Shown: one piece after another, positions 29,901-39,400 of the stretch
Position numbering within the stretch: position 1 is the first letter of the stretch
Layout of the letters: the number at the start of each line of letters is the position of its first letter
Assembly (NCBI RefSeq): GCF_003432035.1
Contig: NZ_QOHO01000071.1
Location: forward strand, 1-64,000
Length of the DNA: 64,000 bases
Source: Lacrimispora amygdalina
GTDB taxonomy: Bacteria; Bacillota; Clostridia; Lachnospirales; Lachnospiraceae
Direction: 5' to 3'
Notes under the pieces: generated by a model
Told to the model about the DNA's origin: nothing
What the model saw: only the letters and a program-made list of their open reading frames with translations
Database searches by the model: none
Position numbers and translations under genes: made by a program

Positions 29901-32900
29901 CGCTGCGGATTACTCCCAGTATATTGACCACAGTATCAGGATCCCGCGTTCCGATCACTGCCACGTTACTGCCTGACGTTACACCTTTCTTTCTCAGATA
30001 ATTTTTAACCCTGCCTGATTTTTCCCATAAATGTTCATAACTCATGGTATTTTCTCCACAGGATAAGATGACCTTATTTCTGAATTTCTCATGGGCCTGT
30101 ACGAATAGCTCATTTAAACTGACATAAGGAATTTCTTCTTCTGTGGCATTGTATGTATAGATCCGTTCCATATCCCCGGGCAGCAGCCTCTTTAAAAATC
30201 CTCTGTCTGAGAGTCCTGCTGGAAATCCGGTGTCTGTACAAAGTCCTGTTAAGTCATAAGTAAACAGGGAAAACATGCGTTCCAGAAGGTAATTCTCAAA
30301 TACCCCTTCTCTGTAGTCCCAGTTTATTACAAGAGATCCTTTCTCCTCATAAGCCTGGCAGTCCAGATCTACCTGGGAAGTCTGGCTGTAGCCTCTGACC
30401 ATACGTCCGATTTTATCTAAATTCAATTCAAAAGCATCTGAGAGAAGAGACGTAAACACTACCGGAAAACTGGCTTCTTTATTTCCCCTCACCTTTGCAA
30501 TCTCCCGCATAAACTCAATTCCGTCAAAGGATTTATGCATAAGTGCTTCCAGCATGTTTTTTTGTACACTGGAACAAAGCTCCATCAGATTCTCTCTGGA
30601 TAAATCAATGTCAAGCAGTAAAACAGAGGTGAAATCTCCAATTGCCTCTATCATTTTGCCGCTGCTCTTTCTGTTAAATACAGGAACATTCACTGTGAAC
30701 CGGCTGGTACTGCTGTATAAGCCCAATATCTTTGCATACAGACACAAAATAAGCACAGAAGGCGTTACAGAAAATTTTTTCAGTCCCTCTTTTATCTTGT
30801 CCCAGCTGGATTTGTCAAGCGTCACAGTTTTTCGTCCAAATCCCCGTAAGCTGTCCTGAGTGATATGATTTTCAGTTAACGGCGGAGCGGGCGGAAATTC
30901 TTCCAGTTTGTCCAGCCAGTACATCCGGTCCTTGTTGTATTGTCTGGAATATTTTTCCTCCTGCTTCTCCAGACAATAAAGGAAAAACCGTTGATCCGGC
31001 TGATCATCCTGATTCTCATGTTCGTAATAATCAGCAATTCCGTCTATGAAAAGTTTCAGACTCATTCCATCGGCAATAAGCATATCCATCTGAATCAGCA
31101 GCCGTATATCCCTTTCCCCTGCCTTTATGGCCTGAATGGAAAAAAGAGGTTCTTTTTCCGTATCAAATACCTGGCTTTTCTGAAATTCAAACTCCTGATC
31201 CAGCACTTTTTCTTTTTCGCCCTCTGACAGATGGGAAATATCCATTGTTTTTATATGGTACCAGTCCCATGTTTTATCCGCATACATAACCCCCTCTCTG
31301 GATATTCGTAAGCGAAGTGCGGGCTGACACCGTATCATGGAGTTAACCGCCTTCTCCAGCCGGTCAATCTCCCATGGAGTGGATAATTCATAAAGTACCT
31401 TTGTGGAAATATCCTCCTCCCGCCCGATTAAATAAGCTTTCTGAAGTTCTGTGGCAGGTATGGCATCCGGCAGTTCCCTGTTTTTAGCATTTGCTTCTTT
31501 ATCATTTCTTACCGCCTCTTTTTTCTCAGAAACAAGAGTGTTCAGACAGGTAAAATATGGCTGCTTTAAGAAATCTTCCACTTCAATTACTAATCCGTAT
31601 GTCTCTTCTATCTCATTTAACAAAGCAATCAGTTTAATGGAATCTCCCCCCAGATCAAAAAAGCTGTTGTTATCTGTTGGCTTTGCATCAAGAATCTGCT
31701 CCCACAGCCGGGCCAGGGGCTCACTTATGGGGGAATCTTCTTTGTTTCTGTATGTTTTTCTGTATTCATTCAGCAAATGATATCGTTGTACCTTACCGCT
31801 GGTGGTCTTTGGAATATTGTTAACGTTTAATACATGCCGGGCAGATATATGAAACGCCCTCTGCACCGCCTCTTTTATTTTTCTTTCTGTCTCATGAGCC
31901 TTTTCTCCCATACCCAGATGCTTGACAAAAACGATTAAATCGTTTTCTTCGTCGTCATAAACAGCGGCGCAGTCTTTGATTCCATTTTCTGAAAGAAGGA
32001 TATCCAGATCACTGAGATAGCAGTTTTGTCCATTAATAAAAAACATATCTTTTTTTCTGCCTGTAATAAAGAGCTTCCCATTCTTAATAAACCCCATATC
32101 TCCGGTTTTTAAATAGCCGTTTGAAAAGCTTTCCTCATTGATGAGGGCACTGTCGTAATAACCACAGGTTAAGTTGGGACCATGTATTAATATATCTCCG
32201 ATCTGGCCATCTTCCAGTATCTCTTCATTTTCATCTGTTATTTTTACATCGATTCCATCCAGGGGTTCTCCCACAGCCACATACCCCTTCTTTTCTGCCG
32301 GACTTTTTTTAATTTCAACCAGTTTGTCGCCGCAGTGGGGAATGGTTACTCCGATGCACGCCTCTGCCATACCATATACCGGCAGCATGGCATTAGGATC
32401 AAGCCCGCAGGCGGCAAACTTCTCATTAAACCGCTGTATAGAATTGATATTAATGGGCTCTGCCCCATTTAAAACTGCCCGGATACTGGAAAGATCCAGC
32501 GTTTTCATATACTTTTCTTTTACCATTTTTACGGACCAGTCAAAGGCAAAATTGGGCATGCCCATAATTGTTGTCTTATATTCCTTTACTTTTTGATAAA
32601 AGTATGTTGGATTTTTGATAAAATTCATCGGAGAAAAAATAATTTGATTCATGCCTTTGCAAAAAGTGGTTATATGGAACCCTACAAGCCCCATGTCGTG
32701 GGTCAGAGGCATCCAGCTTTCTGAAACGTCTTTTTCTGTCAGATTCAGCCGGCTTCCAATCTGTTCCACATTATAAATAAGATTGCGGTGCTTTAATACG
32801 ACTCCCTTTGGCGAATTAGTGCTTCCTGATGAAAACTGGATATATGCCGTATCTTCTCCCGTAATCTGCTCCGGACAAAATAAGAGATTACTGCTTTCTG

Positions 32901-33363
32901 CCTGTTTTTTCATATTCTCAAATATCAGGATATTTACCCGTGCTTTCACATCTTCGGAAAGAGTACAGAGCAGTTCTTCTTCCAGAATCAGCCGGGGCCA
33001 GTCGAGTTTTTCCAGAACAGCCTCCAGCTTTTTATTAATATTTGCGGATTTTGTTTCTGCTGCAGTTGTAACAGGTACTGCAATAATACCGGTATAAAGA
33101 CATGCCCAGAAAGAGATGATAAAGGACTGGGGATCACTGATCTGAAATACCAGCTTATCCCCTTTTTTCAGTCCCATCTTGAGTAAAACAGAACCCAGCT
33201 GTTTTGCTTTCTTTCTGATTTCCTTAAATTTCAGCCTGGATTCTGTTCCCTTTCTATCCGCAAAAACAATAAAACCGTCTTCCCTGGCTCTTTCCATGTA
33301 ATCAGGCAATATGTGATACGGTGCTCTGATCGTAATATTCTTTCCGCGTAAATGTGATTTCAT
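23986..33363 (-). CDS. NRPS: FAAL-T-Cy-A(Cys)-T-Cy-A(Cys)-T-reductase
   Basis: A 3125-residue assembly line. Residues 1-540 are a fatty-acyl-AMP-ligase-like loading domain (FSSGSTNSPKG; WMPLTHDMGL; LNGAEP). T1 carries Ser575. Cy1 (about 630-1060) has D760xxxxD765xxS768 and SQTSQVDLDCQ. A1 (about 1085-1570) reads DLYNLSLVWK at the specificity positions, the Cys code. T2 has Ser1618. Cy2 (about 1680-2110) has D1812xxxxD1817xxS1820. A2 (about 2125-2610) reads DLYNMSLIWK, also Cys. T3 has Ser2660. A thioester reductase (about 2750-3125) has TGATGYLG and Tyr2917xxxLys2921. The predicted product is an acyl- or aryl-bis-thiazoline aldehyde or alcohol. No oxidase or phosphopantetheinyl transferase is encoded within it. 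Confidence 0.93.
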
Positions 33364-33391
33364 AGTTTCTTCCCCCGTTTCATTTCAATTC

Positions 33392-34420
33392 TCATACGTG
33401 TTCGGCTATGTAATGCAGCAGTTCCTCTGTCTCATTCCACCCAAGGCATCCATCGGTAACCGACTTTCCATACACATTTCCGGAAATCTCCTGTCTGCCT
33501 GCTTCAATAAAGCTTTCTATCATTACCCCCCTCACCATCATCCGGATCTCCTCCGATTTACTCCGGCTTTCCAGTACATCATAAATAATCATTGGTTCCC
33601 TGGAGTAATCCTTACCTGAATTCGCATGGTTTACATCACAGATGATAAAGGGATTTTTAAGCCTCTGTTTTCGATATCTCTCTCCTATTTTCAGCAGCTG
33701 CTCGTATTGGTAATTAGGTACATATTCTCCCTTAAGATTTTCGTACCCTCTGATAATGGCATGGGCAAGAGGATTTCCTGAACTTTTCACCTCTCTGTCT
33801 CTATATATAAATTTATGTCCATGCTGAGCTGCAAAAATGGAATAGAATAACGTATCCGGATTGCCATTTGTGGGATTTTTCATACCAACAGGGCAGTCCA
33901 CTCCGCTGGATACAAAGCGGTGCTGCTGATCTTCCACGGAACGGGCTCCTATTGCCAGATAGCTTATAATATCCTGAAAATAAGCATAAGCTTCCGGATA
34001 TAGAAGTTCATCAGCCGTCGTCAGACCTGATTCCTCCACAACCCTTAAATGAAGATTTCTGGCTGCCCTTAACCCTTTCACAAGATCGGAATGCCCCTTT
34101 CCAACCGGGTAATGAAGAATTCCCTTATAGCCGTTACCGTTGGTTCTTGGTTTTGCCGTATAGATCCGCGGAATTATAAAAAGCTTTTTATTTAACTTCC
34201 TGTTAACTTTTGATAAGCGGCTGACGTAATCACAGACCGCATCCTCGCTGCTTGCAGAGCAGGGTCCTACAATAACCAGGAACTTATTCGTCTGATTCTG
34301 AATCACTGCAGCAAGTTCCCTGTCTCTTTCCAGTTTTCTGGCTGCCAGCCGGGAGGAAACCGGATATTCCTCTCTTAACTGTTCCGGAGACGGCATATCA
34401 TGTAAGGGTTTAAAACTCAT
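33392..34420 (-). CDS. aroF: 3-deoxy-7-phosphoheptulonate (DAHP) synthase, class I
   Basis: A 342-residue DAHP synthase of the AroF/G/H type, joining PEP and erythrose 4-phosphate in the first shikimate step. Recognisable motifs are VGPCSASSEDA, PRTNGNGYKG, PVGMKNPTNG and DVNHANSGKD. The ATG directly abuts the stop of the SagB-like gene (TAGATG), and the NRPS starts 28 bases after its stop. Placement inside the operon implies extra flux to chorismate or prephenate, either for an aromatic starter unit or for the U32 enzyme. No other shikimate gene is present. Confidence 0.93.
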   Translation of the reverse strand: MSFKPLHDMPSPEQLREEYPVSSRLAARKLERDRELAAVIQNQTNKFLVIVGPCSASSEDAVCDYVSRLSKVNRKLNKKLFIIPRIYTAKPRTNGNGYKGILHYPVGKGHSDLVKGLRAARNLHLRVVEESGLTTADELLYPEAYAYFQDIISYLAIGARSVEDQQHRFVSSGVDCPVGMKNPTNGNPDTLFYSIFAAQHGHKFIYRDREVKSSGNPLAHAIIRGYENLKGEYVPNYQYEQLLKIGERYRKQRLKNPFIICDVNHANSGKDYSREPMIIYDVLESRSKSEEIRMMVRGVMIESFIEAGRQEISGNVYGKSVTDGCLGWNETEELLHYIAEHV

Positions 34421-35413
34421 CTATTCATTCTCCTTTGACTGCTCACTCTCAGTTTCATCCTTGTAGCCGCATTCCATGGAATGCAGAAATATCTGGTCTT
34501 TGTTTAAATGAAAGCAGGATTCTATTTTTCCATATAACATATCTCCAATGGAGCAGGTCCCGATCCCTTCCTCTACGCTGACCCGGGTAATAAGACCTGT
34601 CATAATCCCACAATCCAAAATTCCGTAATAGTATCCCATTCCGCTGTATTTGGGCATACTGCATCTGGCATTGTACAAAAAATATATGGTAAAGGCTGAA
34701 CCGGCAAAAATCTCCTGATTGGTGATAAACTGGGACTTAATCGTGATGTTATCTCCCTCGTCCACAAGCGTAATTCCATTTATTACAGGGTTATAATAAT
34801 ACAATCCCTGTTCCACCCCCTCCACTCTGCCGGATTTTACAAACACATAGACATCAACCGGAAACAACCCCCCTGCACTGGGGTAATATCTGGTACTTCT
34901 TCTGTCCTCCCTGTTTTGCATAGACCCTAATATTCTTGAAAAAGAATGGAACGATATGGCTTTTTTTGAAAATCTCCTGACTGTTTCACGGCAGATTATA
35001 TCATTGCAGTAATCGGAATCCTTTAAAATATAAGTCAGCCCTTCCTTCACAAGCTGGCGCCCGGACTGCTCCAGCTTAAACTCCTCCAGTTCCTCTTTAA
35101 CAAATTTAATCGTTTCCGGATAATCATTTTGAAACAGCCTTGTCTGACTGTGAAACAGTTCCTTTGGTGTAATCACGGAACAGACCAGAATTTTCTTTTT
35201 CATAAAATCCTGTATTAAATTCTTAAGCAGACTTCTATTCTCTGTCTCAAACCGCTTTTCCAGATCTTCTGTCCTTGCTCCAAACTGGGTCAAATAATAA
35301 AACTCCGGAAAAAACTGTGCCGCCTGCCTTCCGTATCGAAACCGTTCCACGTAAAGTTCTTCATCCTTTACACAAAACTGTACTCCAGGAGACCAATAGT
35401 ACATCTCATTCAT
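34421..35413 (-). CDS. SagB/ThcOx-like FMN azoline dehydrogenase
   Basis: A 330-residue nitroreductase-fold protein of the SagB type. About 120 N-terminal residues precede the FMN domain; RRSTRYYPSAGGLFPVDVYV is the family hallmark, and the C-terminal part has IGTCSIGD. SagB-like enzymes oxidise azolines to aromatic azoles in thiazole/oxazole peptide pathways and in some NRPS pathways. The NRPS makes two thiazolines but lacks an internal oxidase, so this protein likely acts in trans to give thiazole(s). It is the first gene of the operon, with AAAGGGGCGGGAAT before the ATG. Confidence 0.87.
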   Translation of the reverse strand: MNEMYYWSPGVQFCVKDEELYVERFRYGRQAAQFFPEFYYLTQFGARTEDLEKRFETENRSLLKNLIQDFMKKKILVCSVITPKELFHSQTRLFQNDYPETIKFVKEELEEFKLEQSGRQLVKEGLTYILKDSDYCNDIICRETVRRFSKKAISFHSFSRILGSMQNREDRRSTRYYPSAGGLFPVDVYVFVKSGRVEGVEQGLYYYNPVINGITLVDEGDNITIKSQFITNQEIFAGSAFTIYFLYNARCSMPKYSGMGYYYGILDCGIMTGLITRVSVEEGIGTCSIGDMLYGKIESCFHLNKDQIFLHSMECGYKDETESEQSKENE

Positions 35414-35579
35414 ATTCCCGCCCCTTTCTCTCTATCCTCATTTTCAGTTAGTCGAAGCAAACTTGTCATTGTAGTTTTTCACTTAAAAATTAAAAATACA
35501 ACAGGTTTTAACTGAATAAATGTTGGATTTTCCAAAGTTTTTTTATAAATATACAGATCTTAGCTTATTTATACTACAT

Positions 35580-35608
35580 GTATTAACCCATTGTTTTTAT
35601 TTTGTCAA
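35580..35608 (-). promoter_or_regulatory. Promoter of the NRPS operon
   Basis: On the minus strand TTGACA (35603-35608), a 17-base spacer and TAATAC (35580-35585) form a near-consensus promoter. Transcription would begin near 35573. A perfect TACATGTA palindrome overlaps the -10 element. Confidence 0.8.
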
Positions 35609-35656
35609 TCTTCTTTTCCAAATTACTTCATTTTTTTAGCGCAAAACCATTTCTTT

Positions 35657-35737
35657 TTCGACTATTTTGATATTATTTCGACTGCTTTTTTCATTTTTTT
35701 CTCTTTTTCCGGTTATTTCTCCTTCATTTTCTTCGAC
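35657..35737. repeat. Three direct TTCGAC repeats
   Basis: TTCGAC occurs at 35657, 35677 and 35732 in the otherwise T-rich shared promoter region, the first two 20 bases (two helical turns) apart. They are possible binding sites for an activator of the NRPS operon. Confidence 0.4.
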
Positions 35738-35766
35738 AAACGGTTAAAATGTTTATGTAAATAATT

Positions 35767-35777
35767 AGAGTAACTCT
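35767..35777. promoter_or_regulatory. Candidate TetR operator AGAGTAACTCT
   Basis: A perfect 5-1-5 palindrome ending four bases before the -35 element of the tetR promoter. It is a candidate autoregulatory operator. Confidence 0.45.
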
Positions 35778-35781
35778 GATA

Positions 35782-35810
35782 TTGACGAATTTATGGCGGC
35801 AAGTTAATAT
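35782..35810 (+). promoter_or_regulatory. Promoter of the TetR gene
   Basis: TTGACG (35782-35787), a 17-base spacer and TAATAT (35805-35810) precede the ribosome site and TTG start of the TetR gene. Confidence 0.75.
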
Positions 35811-35842
35811 AGAAATACAAACAAGGAAAGGGGGCAGTCATC

Positions 35843-36418
35843 TTGGGACGACCTTATTCAGATGAAGAGCGGGAAGAATTAAAAAATAAAGTAAAAGAAA
35901 TCGCTTCGCTCCTGTTTATGGAGGAAGGGTTTAAAAACTGCAAAATTCAGGAGATAACCAAAAAAGCCGGTATTTCCATGGGAGGCTTTTATACCTTCTA
36001 CAAAGACAAAGAAGCTCTTTACGAAGAAATCCTGCGGGATGAAAAAAACAGAATACGGCAGAAAATTCTGACAATCATTGATGAGGAAAACCAGACACCC
36101 CAGGGATTTTTTTCCGATCTGGCAAATGTGTTTCTGGAAAAAACCTCTACAAACAAATTTTATGCCAGTGAATACGGCGGTCTTTTAGAATCACTGGTCT
36201 GGAATAATGATGCATCTGCATCACAGGATAATTTGGACTTTATCCGAAAGCTTAAAAATATCTGGGCAGGCAAGGGGTTTTCCCTGTCAGCTTCCGATGA
36301 AGAAATCGCTTCTGCAGTTGCCGCACTGGCTGCTTTATGCATGCAGAAGGAAATGATTGGCGATGGCTTTTCTTTCTGGTATGAAAAAATTCAAAAATTA
36401 ATTCTGGAGCTTATTTGA
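35843..36418 (+). CDS. TetR-family transcriptional regulator
   Basis: A 191-residue regulator with an N-terminal three-helix DNA-binding domain (residues 10-60; ITKKAGISMGGFYTFYKDKEALY) and a variable ligand-binding C-terminal domain. The start is TTG at 35843 behind AAGGAAAGGGGG. It is divergent from the NRPS operon and directly upstream of the exporter/phosphotransferase gene, so it is the likely product-sensing repressor of one or both. Confidence 0.92.
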   Translation: MGRPYSDEEREELKNKVKEIASLLFMEEGFKNCKIQEITKKAGISMGGFYTFYKDKEALYEEILRDEKNRIRQKILTIIDEENQTPQGFFSDLANVFLEKTSTNKFYASEYGGLLESLVWNNDASASQDNLDFIRKLKNIWAGKGFSLSASDEEIASAVAALAALCMQKEMIGDGFSFWYEKIQKLILELI

Positions 36419-36433
36419 TATTTTTTATTAAAG

Positions 36434-36475
36434 CTGTGAATATTATTTGATATTTTCACAGAACGGTGCTATAAT
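36434..36475 (+). promoter_or_regulatory. Promoter and operator of the MFS-Rph gene
   Basis: TTGATA (36447-36452), a 17-base spacer and TATAAT (36470-36475) give a strong promoter with a very short leader. An inverted repeat, CTGTGAA (36434-36440) and TTCACAG (36455-36461) with 14 bases between, encloses the -35 element. This is a textbook position for a repressor operator, probably for the adjacent TetR protein. Confidence 0.72.
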
Positions 36476-36498
36476 CCAAAAAAGGGGGTGTATGTGCT

Positions 36499-39400
36499 TT
36501 GAACCAATCAAAAAAGATCACCATACTTACGGGATTACTTCTCTGCATGGGTGCGTCAACTGTCATGCAGACATACTTCAGCAGTGCACTGCCTGCAATC
36601 AGCAGACAATTTCAATCCACTGCCTATTATTCATGGGTGCATGTCAGCTATATTCTGGCATCGTCCGCAGTAATCCTGTTATCCAGCAGTCTATGCGAAC
36701 GATTTGGTAATAAGAATAATTTCATAGCCGGATCTTTGCTTTTCGGCATCGGCACCCTTACTGCTCCCTTCAGCGGTTCCATGCTGCAGCTTATCGCTGC
36801 AAGAATTATTATGGGAATCGGTGCAGGTATCGTAGTGCCTGCAACTTATGGCATAATCGGAGACCAGTTTGAAAAAAGCAGCTATTCTTCTGTATTTGCA
36901 GCTTTTGCAGTTGTACAGATTATCACCAATGGCCTTGGCAGTCTGGCAGGCGGATATCTCCCGGAACTGGCATCCTGGCAGACTATTTTCGTTTTTCTGC
37001 TTCCCATTGAAATCATAAGCTTTTTCCTTGTATTCAGAAACATTTCCAACAAGGTAACTCCCCCTTCTAACGCACCCTTAAAGCTGCAGCGTCATCTGCT
37101 GATGATTGCAGCAATTCTGCTTCTTACCTTAGGCATCGAGTTTGCTTACAGAAGCCAATATTTTCTGCTGCTTGCAGGCATGGCACTTCTTTTTCTTGTG
37201 GTATTAAAAGACATTAAAAAAGATAACGCCATACTTCCAAAGGAATTTTTATGTGACTGCCTGCTGCGCAATCTCTGCCTGCAGATTTTTCTGATGGGGG
37301 CATTCTACAACATCTGTCTGGCTTATCTCCCCGGCATTATGCAGTTTACCCTAGGCATGGCGTCAAACCAGTCGGGTACTCTTTTAACTGTATTTGTATT
37401 ATCCATGGGAATTGGCAGTGTTCTTGGCGGAGTGGTTAAACAGAAAGAGAGGGAAATGATAGCCGCCGGCTGGATCACCTGCCTTACCGGAAGCCTTTTG
37501 ATGAAATCATTCATTGGAATTGCCCTTACGGCACTTGGACTGGGTTCCGGAATCCTGATGTCTGCACTTTTAGGCTATGCTGCAACCAGGACTGTTCACC
37601 ACGCTGCTGGAGTCAACAGCATGGCTCATCTCATACGCAACTTAGGAGGCAGTCTGGGAGCCATATTATTTCAATTTTCACTTCATTTTCCTGAAAATTA
37701 CTTTATTGGAGGAATCACTATAATTGCCCTGTCAGGTACTGCATCCATTCTTCTGGCATTCAAATATAACCCCGGCAAGACGCTAAAAAAAGAGGAGGCT
37801 TTATCTATGAAATATGTTATGAAATTCAGTGAAATAAGAAAGGAAGACATCTCTGCCGCAGGCGGAAAAGGTGCAAATCTGGGAGAACTGTTTAATGCCG
37901 GATTTCCGGTTCCCGATGGTTTCTGCATTACCAGCCATGCCTTTGATGATTACATGAGACGGAATGGGTTCGATTCTTCCGCATCAGGAACCAGCCTCAC
38001 CAGTGAGGAAATTGCTAAAGGACAGCTCTGGAAGGAACTGGAGGATGAAATCGCAGAATATTATCATGCACTTGGCCCGGATTCAAAGGTTGCGGTACGT
38101 TCCTCTGCCACTGCCGAAGACCTGCCGGAAGCAAGTTTTGCCGGGCAGCAGGAAACTTATCTCAACATACAGGGACTTAATCAGCTTTATCTGTCCGTCA
38201 AAAAATGTTTCGCATCCCTGTTCTCAACACGGGCGTCCGCCTATCGAAAGCAGACGAACTTCGACACCATAAAGATCTCGTTATCCGTCGTAGTCCAGTG
38301 TATGGTAAACAGCGAAATATCCGGTGTCCTTTTTACCGTGGACCCTGTTAGTAAAAATAAAAGCAGGATGATGCTCAATGCCTCATGGGGTCTGGGCGAA
38401 TCCATTGTTTCAGGGAAAGTAACTCCTGATATCTTTTTATACGACAGAGACCACCGGCAGATAGTTGAAAAACGGTTAGGCGATAAAAAGCTCCTGGTCT
38501 GCTACAGCGCAGACGGAACCGAAGAGAAAGAAACCTCCTCACAGCTAAGAAGTGAATTTAGTTTAACCGAGAAACAGGCAATAGAAATATTTGAACTGGG
38601 CAGAAAAACAGAACAGCACTTTCATTGCCCCCAGGATCTGGAATGGGCCATCTCTGAAAACAGGCTGTATTTACTGCAGGCACGGCCAATCACCACCTTA
38701 AATGGAAAAAGCAGCAGCGATATCCAGCTTACAAAATCCCAGAGAGCGGTATTAAATAACTGGATCGAACACTGCCCCACCCCGCTCTATCCCCTTGATG
38801 TGGCACCATGCCTGTTAGTGGATGAAGCAAAAAACAAAGTGTTTCATGAGCTGGGCATCTTTGTGGACAGCGAACTGACCATGGCTGATAACGGATTGCT
38901 TGCACTGTCTGCCGGAAAAATACATATCTCACCTAAGATAATTAAAATCCCTTTCCTTCTGAGCCGTTTTACCGATTTTTCCATCAATTCAGCCAGGACA
39001 AAGGATTCTTTTCATAATATAAGGAGGAAATTGGACACCATAGAGAAAACTGCCCTTACTTCATTACCTGCCAAAGCATTGATCCGGCAGATCATGGAAC
39101 TCATGGAACTGTCTGAGGAGCTTGCTTACACACGATTCCGATACAATATCTTTCCGTCTGTGGCTGTCTCAAAACTGATTCATCATGATTTGAAAAAAAT
39201 TGATAAAAATATGAACGAATATGATTTGCTGAGTAATCTTTCCTATAAAACCTGGAATTTAAACATCGAGTTAAAAAAACTATCCGGTTACATCCACAGC
39301 AGCCCTGAACTGGAGCAGTTATTTGTGGCGCTGGACAGAGCCAATCCTCGTGCCATATCGGAATTTGTGTCTAATCAGCCTGATTTTAAGTCGAAGCTGG

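Larger units (their letters stand above)
35414..35842. other. Divergent regulatory region of the NRPS cluster
   Basis: No gene is seen in these 429 bases. The region is very T-rich and pyrimidine-rich on the plus strand and contains two good sigma-A promoters in opposite directions, a small palindrome, and three TTCGAC copies, described separately. The biosynthetic transcript would have a leader of about 160 bases. Confidence 0.8.

Noticed and set aside
36447-36710. 87-codon frame overlapping the MFS start
   Set aside because: It runs in a different frame through the MFS coding region and lacks family features; the TTG start with AAAGGGGGTG supports the MFS frame.
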